A stretch of 64,000 nt of DNA from Marinobacter salarius (GCF_032922745.1 NZ_CP136693.1:4568060-4632059), one strand, 5' to 3'; shown: positions 9,376 to 18,477, numbered from the stretch's first letter. The notes: generated by a model not told the origin, from the letters alone. A program made the numbers and translations.

Positions 9376-9402
9376 AAGCCCCGCCTTGCGCGGGGCTTTT
9401 TT
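9376..9402 (+). terminator. glnA rho-independent terminator
   Basis: AAGCCCCGC - CTT - GCGCGGGGCTT stem followed by a run of T, 28 bases after the glnA stop. Confidence 0.9.
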
Positions 9403-9522
9403 GTGTACGGCCGCACATTTCGACCAGCCTTAACGGAATGTAACCAAGCTGCCGGGTAATGGCGTTGAAATACTCATGACTGGCGCTGATAATCGGGTAA
9501 AACAATCAGACAGGTTGTCTCT

Positions 9523-10053
9523 ATGAACGCACGGCTTGCACTACTCTCTGGCATTGTCGCTCTTGCGGCGCTTCCGGTTTCCGCCGAGGTCTATCGTCAG
9601 GTGGATGCTCAGGGCAACGTTACCTATACCGACGAGCCCTCGGAAGGCACCCCTGCTGAGGAGATCAAGGTAAAACCGGTCACCACGGTCACTCTGCCAA
9701 AACTCGAAGCGGTTCGGGAGCCAGAGCGGTTGCGGGAAAAAGTGCAACAGGAAGGCTCCGTCTACGACAGCGTCCGCTTCCTCGCGCCGGGTGATGACCA
9801 GGCCTTCCACAGTGGCAGCGGCGACGTGGAATTCCGCGTGACCAGTTCACCTGGCCTTCGGGGCAGCCACAAGTACGAAGTAACTCTCGACGGCCAACCG
9901 GTTGGCCAGAGCGCTTCCGGGACAGTGATGGTGCGCAATGTGTTTCGCGGCACCCACGATGCAGGCGTCAATATCGTCGACAGCAACGGTGTTACCGTCA
10001 AGAGCGGCGAAACCATTACCTTCACCATCCACCGGCCCAGCGTCAACAACTGA
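9523..10053 (+). CDS. DUF4124 domain periplasmic protein
   Basis: 176 residues. The N-terminal signal peptide has a hydrophobic core (LALLSGIVALAAL) and a likely cut after VSA. The DUF4124 signature follows: EVYRQVDAQGNVTYTDEP. The C-terminal half (about 80-176) looks like an Ig-like beta domain (VEFRVTSSP, YEVTLDGQPVGQS, TFTIHRP). Function is unknown for the family. It sits between glnA and ntrBC, a position shared with Pseudomonas-like genomes. No sigma-54 element is seen just before it and the glnA terminator separates it from glnA, so it may have its own promoter. Confidence 0.85.
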   Translation: MNARLALLSGIVALAALPVSAEVYRQVDAQGNVTYTDEPSEGTPAEEIKVKPVTTVTLPKLEAVREPERLREKVQQEGSVYDSVRFLAPGDDQAFHSGSGDVEFRVTSSPGLRGSHKYEVTLDGQPVGQSASGTVMVRNVFRGTHDAGVNIVDSNGVTVKSGETITFTIHRPSVNN

Positions 10054-10381
10054 TGCACCCTTCCGGGGCCCCGACCGTTTCGGGCCGGGGCGCCATACAA
10101 ACGCAGACCTGTAGCGGTTAGCGAACCACCACGCCATTCCTGCTTGCCCCATTTTAGTGCGGTCGCACCATAAAAAAGCCATACTCTGACCATTCCCAGG
10201 GCGGATATCCGCGGGCAGGCTTTACGCAATGATATTTCTGCACTACACCACGCCGTGTTCACAGGCCTGTAACCCGCATGCCCGCTAAATGCGCACTGTC
10301 ATCGCCACGAACAGCCAATGTGGTTCGTTTTTTGCAAAACTGCCTTAGCAACCCGCAAGGCCCATCAAAAGGGACAAACGA
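10054..10381. other. Intergenic region between DUF4124 gene and ntrB
   Basis: 328 bases without a credible gene. An imperfect GC-rich hairpin (GCCCCG-a-CCG / CGG-gc-CGGGGC, about 10068-10091) follows the DUF4124 stop but has no U-run, so it is at best a weak terminator. The ntrB ribosome site AAAGGGA lies eight bases before ATG 10382. No clear promoter was recognised. Confidence 0.4.
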
Positions 10382-11464
10382 ATGGCAATACCGGCCGGAT
10401 ACAAAAGCATACTGGACAGCCTGACCACAGCCGTACTGGTGCTGAGTGACGGGTTAAGAGTCCAGTACCTGAATCCGGCGGCCGAAAGTCTGTTTGAAAC
10501 CAGCGTAACCAGAAGTAAGGGAGCCCCGATCAACGACATCCTGATCGACTCTGAAGATGCCCTGCAAACACTGTATGCAGCAGCCGAGAATGGCCAGTCG
10601 TACACCAGACGCGAAGCGGAATTCATACTGACAAGCGGGTTGCGGCTGACGGTTGATTATTCGGTGTCCCCCATAAGCCTTGAGCCAACGGAACTGTTGA
10701 TCGAAATCCAGCCCAGGGACCGCTTGCTAAGGATCAGCCGGGAAGAAGACATTATCTCCCAGCAGGAAACCACCCGGATACTGGTCCGGGGCATGGCCCA
10801 TGAAATCAAAAACCCTCTTGGAGGTATTCGCGGGGCGGCCCAGTTGCTGGACCGCGAACTGCACAACGAAGACCAGAAAGAATACACCCAGGTGATCATT
10901 GCAGAAGCGGACCGCCTGCGAACCCTGGTGGACCGCATGCTCGGCCCGAACAAAGCCCCAAAAATGGCGTCCACCAATATTCATGAGGTTCTGGAGCGCG
11001 TCAAAACCCTTTTGGAAGCTGAGAGCCGCGGCCGCCTGAACTTCCGGAGAGATTACGATCCCAGCCTGCCCGAGTTCCAGGGCGACAAGGAACAGCTGAT
11101 TCAGGCTTTCCTTAACATCGCCCGCAACGCCATGGAAGCCGCGTTCGAGAACCAGGCGGAGATGACCGGCGACGAACAGCCGACGATCACCTTCCGCACA
11201 CGCGCATTGCGACAGTTCACCATCGGCCACAAACGCCATCGCCTGGTGTGCCGTGTGGATGTGATTGATAACGGCCCGGGCATACCACCGGATCTGTTGC
11301 AAAATGTTTTCTACCCGATGATCAGTGGGCGAGCCAGCGGCACGGGCCTCGGCCTCTCCATCACCCAAAGCATCATCGGGCAACATCACGGGCTTGTTGA
11401 ATGCGAGAGCGAGCCCGGAAAAACCGACTTCATCATCTTCCTGCCCCTGGAGGAAAACCAATGA
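10382..11464 (+). CDS. ntrB (glnL): Nitrogen regulation sensor histidine kinase NtrB
   Basis: Cytosolic histidine kinase/phosphatase that sets NtrC phosphorylation in response to PII. 360 residues. An N-terminal PAS-like sensor (residues 1-110, with VQYLNPAAESLFETS) precedes the H-box RGMAHEIKNPLGG with His140. The N-box NIARNAMEAA and G-boxes DNGPGIPPDL and SGTGLGLSI complete the ATPase domain. There is no transmembrane segment, as expected. Its stop overlaps the ntrC start by four bases (ATGA), so the two are translationally coupled. Confidence 0.96.
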   Translation: MAIPAGYKSILDSLTTAVLVLSDGLRVQYLNPAAESLFETSVTRSKGAPINDILIDSEDALQTLYAAAENGQSYTRREAEFILTSGLRLTVDYSVSPISLEPTELLIEIQPRDRLLRISREEDIISQQETTRILVRGMAHEIKNPLGGIRGAAQLLDRELHNEDQKEYTQVIIAEADRLRTLVDRMLGPNKAPKMASTNIHEVLERVKTLLEAESRGRLNFRRDYDPSLPEFQGDKEQLIQAFLNIARNAMEAAFENQAEMTGDEQPTITFRTRALRQFTIGHKRHRLVCRVDVIDNGPGIPPDLLQNVFYPMISGRASGTGLGLSITQSIIGQHHGLVECESEPGKTDFIIFLPLEENQ

Positions 11465-12894
11465 GCCAACCGGCAAACGTCTGGATAATTGACGACGATC
11501 GCAGTATACGTTGGGTGCTGGAGCGCGCCCTGAACCAGGCCGGTATGCAGCCCCGGGTGTTTGAAAGTGGCGAAAGCATCATGATGAGGCTGGAGCACGA
11601 ACAGCCCGATGCCATCATCAGCGACATCCGTATGCCCGGCGTCGACGGCATCACCTTGCTCTCACAGATTGTTGACTCACACCCGGATCTGCCGGTGATC
11701 ATCATGACCGCCCATTCCGACCTGGAAAGCGCGGTGACCAGCTACCAGACGGGCGCCTTCGAGTATCTTCCGAAACCGTTTGATGTGGATGACGCCGTTG
11801 CTTTGGTGAAGCGGGCCGTGGCTCACAGCCACGAACGCCGTGCCACCTCAGAGCCGCAGGCCGAAAGCACACAGAGAAATGCCGAAATCATCGGTGAAGC
11901 ACCTGCGATGCAGGAAGTGTTCAGGGCCATCGGCCGACTGTCCCACTCCAACATTACCGTACTGATCAACGGTGAAAGCGGTACCGGTAAGGAACTGGTC
12001 GCCCAGGCCCTGCACAACCACAGCCCTCGGGCGAGCCACCCCTTCATCGCACTCAATATGGCTGCGATTCCCAAGGACCTGATTGAGTCCGAACTGTTTG
12101 GCCATGAAAAAGGCGCATTCACAGGCGCAGCGGCGGCAAGGCAGGGCCGCTTTGAGCAATCCAATGGCGGCACCCTGTTTCTGGACGAAATCGGCGACAT
12201 GCCCGCCGACACCCAGACCCGACTGCTGCGGGTACTGGCCGATGGCGAATTCTACCGGGTGGGCGGCACCACCCCCATCAAAGTGGATGTGCGCATCATC
12301 GCCGCCACGCACCAGGACCTGGAAAAACTGGTGCAGGCCGGCAGCTTCCGCGAAGACTTGTTCCACCGCCTGAACGTAATTCGCGTACACCTGCCCAAAC
12401 TGGCTGAACGCCGGGAAGACATCCCCAAACTGATGCAGCACTTCCTGAAACGGGCCGCCAAGGAACTGTCGGTAGAAGCGAAAATACTGCGGCCAGATGC
12501 CGAAGAATACCTGACCACCCTGCCCTGGCCCGGCAACGTGCGCCAGCTGGAAAACACCTGCCGCTGGCTGACCGTAATGGCCAGCGGCCGGGAAATCCAC
12601 GTAGACGACCTGCCCCCGGAACTGCTGCACCAGGCGGAAAGTGAGCACAGCGCCACTGGCCAGACCTGGCAGGAAGGCCTGAAAAACTGGGCAGAACAGG
12701 AACTGAAGCGCGGCAAGAAGTCGATCCTGGACACCGCCGTACCGGAGTTCGAGAAGATTATGATTGAGGTGGCCCTGAAGCACACCGGCGGGCGCCGCCG
12801 GGATGCGTCCGTGCTGCTTGGCTGGGGCAGGAATACGCTGACCCGGAAGATTAACGAACTGAAAATCGATTCTGCTGAGGACGCGGAAGACTAA
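11461..12894 (+). CDS. ntrC (glnG): Nitrogen regulation response regulator NtrC
   Basis: Sigma-54-dependent activator of nitrogen-scavenging genes. 477 residues from ATG 11461, chosen because it gives the standard MSQPANVWIIDDDRS start and a four-base overlap with ntrB; the longer frame is an extension into ntrB. Receiver domain with phospho-acceptor Asp55 (SDIRMPG). The AAA+ domain has Walker A GESGTGKE, the sigma-54 contact loop GAFTGA, Walker B TLFLDEIGDMP and the sensor region WPGNVRQLEN. The Fis-type helix-turn-helix lies at the C-terminus (GRRRDASVLLGWGRNTLTRKI). It faces the response regulator gene with seven bases between stops. Confidence 0.97.
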   Translation: MSQPANVWIIDDDRSIRWVLERALNQAGMQPRVFESGESIMMRLEHEQPDAIISDIRMPGVDGITLLSQIVDSHPDLPVIIMTAHSDLESAVTSYQTGAFEYLPKPFDVDDAVALVKRAVAHSHERRATSEPQAESTQRNAEIIGEAPAMQEVFRAIGRLSHSNITVLINGESGTGKELVAQALHNHSPRASHPFIALNMAAIPKDLIESELFGHEKGAFTGAAAARQGRFEQSNGGTLFLDEIGDMPADTQTRLLRVLADGEFYRVGGTTPIKVDVRIIAATHQDLEKLVQAGSFREDLFHRLNVIRVHLPKLAERREDIPKLMQHFLKRAAKELSVEAKILRPDAEEYLTTLPWPGNVRQLENTCRWLTVMASGREIHVDDLPPELLHQAESEHSATGQTWQEGLKNWAEQELKRGKKSILDTAVPEFEKIMIEVALKHTGGRRRDASVLLGWGRNTLTRKINELKIDSAEDAED

Positions 12895-12901
12895 GCAGCC
12901 G

Positions 12902-13564
12902 TTACTCCTGGGAAACGGATGCCGCTGGCTGCGTGCAGATTTGAACCAGCCCGGCATCAATGGCGAAGAAGACCAGCTTCGCCATCGACTCGATTCCAAG
13001 GCTGCTCTTAATGGCGGTCACCGTATTGGCCACGGTTTTCTTTTCGATTGCCAGGGCATGGGCAATTTCATCATTGCTTAACCCGCGAGCCAGCATGGAA
13101 AACACTTCAAACTGGCGGCGCGTCAACTGCTGCAATTTTGCGGACTCGGAGGCCTGATCGTTGAACGACGACTTCATAATCAGATCGTACTCGACAAAAA
13201 TTTCACCTTCGGCAACGCGCTGAACCGCCTTGATCAGGGTATCGGTGTCGCAGGACTTGGTGATATAGCCCATGGCGCCCACCTGAAGGGCACGTTTAAC
13301 GATAGGCACTTCGTTGTACATACTGAAGAAGAGTATTCGGGCGTCTTTCTGGGCTTCCAGAATTCGGGCCGCTGCTTCTATGCCGCTGATGCCCGGCAAG
13401 CCTACGTCCATAATAATCAGATCCGGCTGATGCCTCCTGCTGAAGTCGCAGGCTTCCTCCCCAGATGCCGCCTCCATAATTTCGCAGGGTTCCAAGGCCA
13501 TCGATAACAGGCTGGCATAACCCTGTCGCACCACCGCATGATCATCCGCAATCAGAATTTTCAT
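12902..13564 (-). CDS. Orphan NarL/FixJ-family response regulator
   Basis: 220-residue two-domain regulator. The receiver has acidic residues DD at 7-8, phospho-acceptor Asp53 (IIMDVGLPGISG) and conserved Lys103. The LuxR-type output domain starts near residue 145 (LTRRQFEVFSMLARGLSNDEIA) and contains the recognition-helix stretch KKTVANTVTAIKSSLG. The usual HVRN-like segment after TV is here ANTVTAI, an atypical variant. No sensor kinase is adjacent. It follows a TonB receptor gene on the same strand but is separated by a strong terminator, so it is probably transcribed alone. Its targets cannot be told from sequence. Confidence 0.88.
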   Translation of the reverse strand: MKILIADDHAVVRQGYASLLSMALEPCEIMEAASGEEACDFSRRHQPDLIIMDVGLPGISGIEAAARILEAQKDARILFFSMYNEVPIVKRALQVGAMGYITKSCDTDTLIKAVQRVAEGEIFVEYDLIMKSSFNDQASESAKLQQLTRRQFEVFSMLARGLSNDEIAHALAIEKKTVANTVTAIKSSLGIESMAKLVFFAIDAGLVQICTQPAASVSQE

Positions 13565-13641
13565 CTCGGACTCTTTTGTTGTTGGTATTCACCCGCCAAG
13601 ATTATCACAACCCCCTCGGGCGTTTGTTCCCCCCTGACACG

Positions 13642-13672
13642 AAAAAAGCTCCGGCCGCAGAGCGGCCGGAGC
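13642..13672 (-). terminator. Terminator after the TonB-dependent receptor gene
   Basis: On the minus strand GCTCCGGCCGC - TCT - GCGGCCGGAGC is followed by six T. It lies 68 bases after the receptor stop and isolates the response regulator gene downstream. Confidence 0.92.
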
Positions 13673-13739
13673 ATCGGAAGAAAAATGCCGGGAAAAGGAA
13701 GGAAACCCGGCCAAGCGATATGACTAACCGAGGGTCATA

Positions 13740-15863
13740 TCAAAACCTCACTGTTGCGCCAGCAACAACCGTTCTCGGAGCGCCGGGGCGGATGCCGTCC
13801 TGCACATCCGAGATATACAGCTTGTCTGACAGGTTGCGCCCCTGAACCCACAAGGTTGCATCCGTGGTGGTTGGCAACTTGTAGCTTGCCCGTGCCGAGA
13901 ACAGGGTACGGCTCGGCACCTTGCCCGCCTCGCCGTCGGAGGTCAGCTCACGGGTATTTTCGATATCACTGTAGAAGGACCCCAGATGGCTGACAGTGGC
14001 GCTCAAGTGCCAGCCGGCCATGTGATCCATCCCAACGGTGAAGCTGCCTGCCCGGGTCGGGATTTCAGGTACCCGATTGTCGTCCAGGGGTCCGGTGGTG
14101 AAACGGGCATCGGTGTAATTCAGCGCAGCTTCGGCGAACAGGTTGTAATCCGCCAGATAGAAGGCAGAGGAATCGATTCTGGCGCCGACATCGACGCCGG
14201 TACTGCGCGAATCCGCTGCGTTTACAAACAACGCATCGCCGAATTCGTCCACATCATCACGAATCAACGTGTCCTTGATGCGATTGTGGAACACAGCTGC
14301 ATCGAGGCTGACGCCTTTGATTGCGCTGGTACGGACACCCAACTGGCTGTTCACGCCGGTTTCCGGGGTGAGCGGAAACTCATCCGAGCGAGCCGAGGCA
14401 GGCGCATAACCGCGATGGATGCCGGCGTAGATCTCTGATTGCGCAAACCCTGTGTAAAGCAGGCTGATCCCAGGCAGGAACAATGAGTTGGAATCCTTTT
14501 CCCGAACACCTTCGTCACTGCTACCAGGGCGAAACACCGTGTCTTTGTATTGGTTGTAGGTTTCATAACGAAGGCCCGGGGTCACCGTCCAATCACCAAA
14601 GCTCATGCTATTCTGGATATATCCGGAAACCGCCTCGGCATCGTATTCCACCAGGCGCCCGTCACGGGTGTAACCGTCCTCGCCAGAGACCGCCAACAAA
14701 CGGCCGCGGTTGCCCTCATCCAGCTTCTCACCCGGCAGGCCAACAGGGCGGCGGTCCTCAAAGTTATGGTTTTCGTAGCGTACGCCGGTCTGGATACGAT
14801 GGGTCAGCCCAAGCGCTTCAATGTTGGCCCACTCCAGTCGGCTCTCAACCCCCAGGTTCTCATAACGGCGATCCCGGCCTTCCATCACGCCGCCGTCTGC
14901 AGGTGCCGTGCCGCGAGTCTGGAAACGCGGGCGGTCCAGGTCTGTAAAGAAGACTTTACTGGACACGCTGACATCGTCCGTCACCTGCAGGTTATGGGTC
15001 AGGTCGTACTTCAGGTAGTTCACCGAAATGTTGTTATCTTCGCGCCCCTCATCGAAACGGCTCTTGTTGCGGGGCGCGTCACGATACTCCTGCAGGGAAA
15101 GGTTCGCTTCGTCGTAACCATCGCTGCGCTCACGCAAGTAGGTCACAGACGCCGCCAGCTGGTTGCGTTCATTAACCTGCCATTCCAGGCCAGTGTAGAA
15201 ATCGTCGTACTGCTGCTCTTCCACATCAAAGGTTCCGTCAGCACGCTTGCCGGTGTAGGAGAACACCATGCCGACATCGCCTTCAGTGCGGCGATGGTGA
15301 ATATGCTGCTGGATGGTGTCCTGGTTGCCCACGCCCACTTCGATGACGGTTTCCGGCACCGGGGTAGGTTTCAGGTTACGGAAATTGACGATGCCGTTGT
15401 TGTTCAGAGGGCCGTGGACAATCTGCCCTGCGCCCTTGTAAACCTCAACGCGCTCCAGGCGCTCCAACGGTGGGGTGTAATGCGCACCGGAATCGAGGTA
15501 TGCACTGTTGTTGATCGGCGTGCCGTCTTCGAGCAAGAGCACCTTACGGGAACGGCGCGGAGGTGCACCGCGAACACCAATACCGGAGCGCCGGCCGAGG
15601 ACATCGTCGTCGATGGTGCGCACGCCCGGCACAAAATCCAGGGCATCATGCAGGGTGTAGGGCTTATACACATCGATCTGGTCACGGGTCAGCACGCTCG
15701 CGGCACCCGGCATGCCCTCAACAGACGTGGGCACCAGGCTACGCACATCCAGTGCCGGCAGATACACTGCCTCGCCTGTCTGCTGGGCCATCACAATGCC
15801 CGGAACGGAAGCCAGAACGGCGAAACGCACCGCGCGGATTATTGGTTTCAACATCAAACTCAT
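13740..15863 (-). CDS. TonB-dependent outer-membrane receptor (FecA-like)
   Basis: 707-residue outer-membrane active transporter. A signal peptide with a likely cut after VMA is followed by a putative TonB box (LPALDVRS), the plug domain (residues about 45-160, with PGVRTIDDD, GVRGAPPRRSRKVLLLEDGTP and VEVYKGAGQIVHG) and a 22-strand barrel ending in the canonical C-terminal aromatic (ATVRF). There is no N-terminal signalling domain, so it is not a transducer with sigma/anti-sigma partners. The plug and barrel resemble ferric-dicitrate-type receptors, but the ligand is not determined. It lies 132 bases downstream of tonB, on the same strand as a full exbBDD-tonB set. SD AAGGGG precedes ATG. 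Confidence 0.93.
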   Translation of the reverse strand: MSLMLKPIIRAVRFAVLASVPGIVMAQQTGEAVYLPALDVRSLVPTSVEGMPGAASVLTRDQIDVYKPYTLHDALDFVPGVRTIDDDVLGRRSGIGVRGAPPRRSRKVLLLEDGTPINNSAYLDSGAHYTPPLERLERVEVYKGAGQIVHGPLNNNGIVNFRNLKPTPVPETVIEVGVGNQDTIQQHIHHRRTEGDVGMVFSYTGKRADGTFDVEEQQYDDFYTGLEWQVNERNQLAASVTYLRERSDGYDEANLSLQEYRDAPRNKSRFDEGREDNNISVNYLKYDLTHNLQVTDDVSVSSKVFFTDLDRPRFQTRGTAPADGGVMEGRDRRYENLGVESRLEWANIEALGLTHRIQTGVRYENHNFEDRRPVGLPGEKLDEGNRGRLLAVSGEDGYTRDGRLVEYDAEAVSGYIQNSMSFGDWTVTPGLRYETYNQYKDTVFRPGSSDEGVREKDSNSLFLPGISLLYTGFAQSEIYAGIHRGYAPASARSDEFPLTPETGVNSQLGVRTSAIKGVSLDAAVFHNRIKDTLIRDDVDEFGDALFVNAADSRSTGVDVGARIDSSAFYLADYNLFAEAALNYTDARFTTGPLDDNRVPEIPTRAGSFTVGMDHMAGWHLSATVSHLGSFYSDIENTRELTSDGEAGKVPSRTLFSARASYKLPTTTDATLWVQGRNLSDKLYISDVQDGIRPGAPRTVVAGATVRF

Positions 15864-15965
15864 CGTATTCCCCTTAGCACAGGTTTTTATTGCTGTTGGG
15901 GTAACCTTAGAGTGGGGAGCGATTCGGGAGAACTGAACGATGGAACCTGAGGAGGCCTACTTTGG

Positions 15966-15982
15966 GTCGGGACATTTTCCCG
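15966..15982. promoter_or_regulatory. Candidate operator upstream of the TonB receptor
   Basis: In the gap between tonB and the receptor gene, CGGGA-CATTT-TCCCG (15968-15982) is a perfect 5-bp inverted repeat. It overlaps GTCGGGACA, whose complement TGTCCCGAC recurs between exbB and the cupredoxin gene at 18478-18486. The regulator is unknown. Confidence 0.3.
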
Positions 15983-15995
15983 TTAAAGCCGGGCG

Positions 15996-16808
15996 TTACC
16001 GCAGGGAGAAGGCGACGGGCAAGGTCACCGTCAACTCGGGCCGGCCATAATCCGCAGGCACTCCGGGTAACGGTACCGCCCTGGACAACATATCCCGCAC
16101 CTCGTCATCCAGGGGGCGAAAGCCCGCACTCTTTACCACCCGGGCGTCTGCCACCTGGCCTTGCCGGTTAACCGTAAAGGTCACCTCGACCACACCTTCC
16201 CGACGCATGCGGCGGGCAGAATCGGGGTAACGTTTATAGCGGTTCAGGTGGCCCAGTAACGCTTGCAGATAACGGGCTTCATCGTTCACCACACCACCGG
16301 TATCTGCCTGTGTCGCGGGGGTTGCCGAGGCATCTTCGGCGGGGGCCAAGTTAGGCTCTGCGGTGGGTGCCGGGTCGGCGCCACTGATTTCGGGCACCTC
16401 CTGCTCCTCTACGTCCCTATCGGGTTCTGACGTTGTCGATACTGGCTCGACAGGCTCCGGCTCTGGCTCTGGCGTTGGTTGTGGCTTGAGCTCTGGTTCT
16501 GGCAGGGGTTCTGGCTTTGTTTCTGGCGACGGCGCGGGCATGGGGGCCTGCAAGGAATCAGGCTTCTGCAGGGGCTCCTCTTTCGGGGTGGCCTGTACCG
16601 GCTCCGGATCAGTATCAGAAGGATTTTCAGCAGGCGACATGTCAGCACTCGCCAGCGTCACAAAAACACCATCGGCCCCTTCATCCGCGGCCACATCCAG
16701 CACCGGCTGGTGCGCCAATACACCCTGCACGACCAGAAAGGCTCCGGCATGAAACGCCAGTGCACAGAGCGCACCCGCAAACAGATACCGACGCTTCAAG
16801 CCCATCAC
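15996..16808 (-). CDS. tonB: TonB energy-transducing protein
   Basis: Inner-membrane protein that spans the periplasm and passes proton-motive energy to outer-membrane receptors. 270 residues. N-terminal membrane anchor (about 9-30, YLFAGALCALAFHAGAFLVV); the His seen in E. coli TonB anchors is represented by FHAG. A long Pro/Glu-rich linker occupies about 60-140 (many EPE/PEP repeats). The C-terminal TonB domain is RYLQALLGHLNRYKRYPDSA with the family YP motif, then GVVEVTFTVNRQG. Start overlaps the preceding exbD stop by four bases. Fourth gene of exbB-exbD-exbD-tonB. Confidence 0.95.
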   Translation of the reverse strand: MMGLKRRYLFAGALCALAFHAGAFLVVQGVLAHQPVLDVAADEGADGVFVTLASADMSPAENPSDTDPEPVQATPKEEPLQKPDSLQAPMPAPSPETKPEPLPEPELKPQPTPEPEPEPVEPVSTTSEPDRDVEEQEVPEISGADPAPTAEPNLAPAEDASATPATQADTGGVVNDEARYLQALLGHLNRYKRYPDSARRMRREGVVEVTFTVNRQGQVADARVVKSAGFRPLDDEVRDMLSRAVPLPGVPADYGRPELTVTLPVAFSLR

Positions 16809-17224
16809 GGGCTCCGCCGCGTGGACAGGTGCACCGATTCAAACCCTGCTTCCGACACCCAGGCCAACACCGGCTGCCATTGCTCTGCCGTTAACGTCTG
16901 ATCAATCTTGACCAGCACCGGGGATTGGGAGCGCGCCGCTCCCTCCACACCCCAGCCATCCGCCAATGCCCTCGAGAGCTCGTCGTGCTGGACCGGGGTG
17001 CCATTGAGAAAAACCTCACCACCTTCCGTCATCAGAATCTCGACCTGCGCTGACACCTCCGGTTCGCCGGAGTCCATGGCTGGCGGAACAAACGGCAAAC
17101 CATCAGACGCCCGAATCTGACCGGCCAGCATGAAGAAGATCAGCATCAGAAAGACCACGTTGATCAGCGGTATCAGATGATCGTCATTACTGGCCGCCGG
17201 AGCGCTGCCACGTTTGATGTTCAT
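16805..17224 (-). CDS. exbD: ExbD-like protein with Asn replacing the transmembrane Asp
   Basis: 139-residue ExbD/TolR-family protein: one N-terminal transmembrane helix and a periplasmic domain. The helix reads HLIPLINVVFLMLIFFML; the position that is the essential proton-carrying Asp in E. coli ExbD (Asp25, PLIDV) is Asn here. The periplasmic part keeps the family pattern (VEILMTEGGEVFLNGTPV, VLVKIDQTLTAEQW). The gene overlaps exbD-1 and tonB by four bases each. It probably works as a second, non-protonatable subunit beside the Asp-bearing copy; that is inference. Confidence 0.9.
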   Translation of the reverse strand: MNIKRGSAPAASNDDHLIPLINVVFLMLIFFMLAGQIRASDGLPFVPPAMDSGEPEVSAQVEILMTEGGEVFLNGTPVQHDELSRALADGWGVEGAARSQSPVLVKIDQTLTAEQWQPVLAWVSEAGFESVHLSTRRSP

Positions 17225-17619
17225 TCTGCCGCCCCAGTGTTCACCGAGACGCTGGCTGCACCCAATCCCCCTACCTTATCGAGCAACCAGACCACCTGTT
17301 GTATTGAACTCGCTGGATGGGGTGTGAGGATCACGGTTCGGTCGCCTCCTGCGAGCAGGTCACTCAGCTGCCTGTCATCCAGAAACACGAGCGGCTCATC
17401 CGGCAGGATTGGTCGGCCATCCGGTGCCATCCCCAGCATCAATGGTGGCTCACCGGAGACCTCTGAGCCCTCGCCCGTCGACATCGTCAAGTCGAGACTC
17501 TGCCACTGGATAAACGAGGAGGTCAGCATGAAAAACAGCAGCAGAATGAACACCACATCAATCAGTGGTGTCAGACCAATCAGCTTTCGGGAGGGTGCCG
17601 CAGGGCGATCAAGCTGCAT
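17221..17619 (-). CDS. exbD: ExbD biopolymer transport protein (Asp-bearing copy)
   Basis: ExbD/TolR family, 132 residues from ATG 17619. A longer frame to 17673 exists, but this ATG follows the GGCGGGG element and overlaps the exbB end by only 11 bases. The transmembrane helix LIGLTPLIDVVFILLLFFMLTSS has the essential Asp. The periplasmic domain includes PLVFLDDRQLSDLLAG. Together with ExbB it forms the proton channel that powers TonB. Start choice is moderately certain. Confidence 0.92.
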   Translation of the reverse strand: MQLDRPAAPSRKLIGLTPLIDVVFILLLFFMLTSSFIQWQSLDLTMSTGEGSEVSGEPPLMLGMAPDGRPILPDEPLVFLDDRQLSDLLAGGDRTVILTPHPASSIQQVVWLLDKVGGLGAASVSVNTGAAE

Positions 17620-18352
17620 GGCCCCGCCGCTCATCACTGGCGTTAAGAGGATTAGCCGCCGGCTCAGACACATTCACCGCGCCGGAAGTATTGCCAACCA
17701 AGGGTCCGGTAAATACCGCGGTCAGCGCATCTTCCATATCATCCACCAGGCGGTCCGTTTTACGCTCAAGGTAGCTGTGCAACATGACCACGGGAATGGC
17801 CACAATCAGGCCCGCAGCCGTGGTCAGCAGCGCCTGCCAGATCCCTCCCGACAGCACCGACGGGTCCACCTGGTTACCCGCCGCCTCCATCTGCTGGAAC
17901 GCCAGAATCATCCCCATTACCGTACCCAGAAGGCCCAGCAATGGGCTTAGCGTGGCTATGACTTCCAACGGTTTCAGATAACTCTTGAGCGATGCCGAGT
18001 GCCGGGACGCCTGGCGAGCCAGCTCCTCCCGAACCAGCGGCGCGTCACCATGGCGCATCACCGAGGCCATGGCACTGGCCACCAATGCCGGCACCGGCTG
18101 TTGGCTGGTCATCAAGAGACTGTGGGCGTCACGCACTTGGCCATCCCGCCACAAAGATAGACTGTTCGAAACTTTTGTTTTGGATTGCCAGGTGACTAAA
18201 AGCAACTGCAGGGATTTGCCAACAATCAACGTAACGGCAACCATGGAGAATACCAACAAGATCGCCACCACCGGCCCGCCAATACCCAGCAGTTCCACCA
18301 ACCCGAGCGTCAACACACCCATTTCCACCAACGGACTCAACCACTCAGACAT
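17609..18352 (-). CDS. exbB: ExbB/TolQ/MotA-family proton channel protein
   Basis: Polytopic inner-membrane protein, 247 residues from ATG 18352; an in-frame TTG four codons upstream is an alternative start. Three transmembrane segments: about 20-45 (GIGGPVVAILLVFSMVAVTLIVG), about 135-155 (LSPLLGLLGTVMGMILAF) and about 170-195 (LLTTAAGLIVAIPVVMLH). The motif SPLLGLLGTVMGM and the TTAAGLIVAIP helix are characteristic of MotA/TolQ/ExbB channels. First gene of the exbB-exbD-exbD-tonB set; the cupredoxin gene is divergent. Confidence 0.93.
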   Translation of the reverse strand: MSEWLSPLVEMGVLTLGLVELLGIGGPVVAILLVFSMVAVTLIVGKSLQLLLVTWQSKTKVSNSLSLWRDGQVRDAHSLLMTSQQPVPALVASAMASVMRHGDAPLVREELARQASRHSASLKSYLKPLEVIATLSPLLGLLGTVMGMILAFQQMEAAGNQVDPSVLSGGIWQALLTTAAGLIVAIPVVMLHSYLERKTDRLVDDMEDALTAVFTGPLVGNTSGAVNVSEPAANPLNASDERRGHAA

Positions 18353-18477
18353 CACGTCACCCAATCCCGCGCAAATGGCACTGATTCAACCTGAGCGTGA
18401 CACAATGCCAGGACCGCATGAACCGCCCTTTGGTCGCCACTTCCCCAACTTTGGTCGTACTACGGAAAGACGCTAGG

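Noticed and set aside
8097..9416. 439-residue open frame antisense to glnA
   Set aside because: Shadow of the glnA codon pattern in high-GC DNA; no start signal and no family character.
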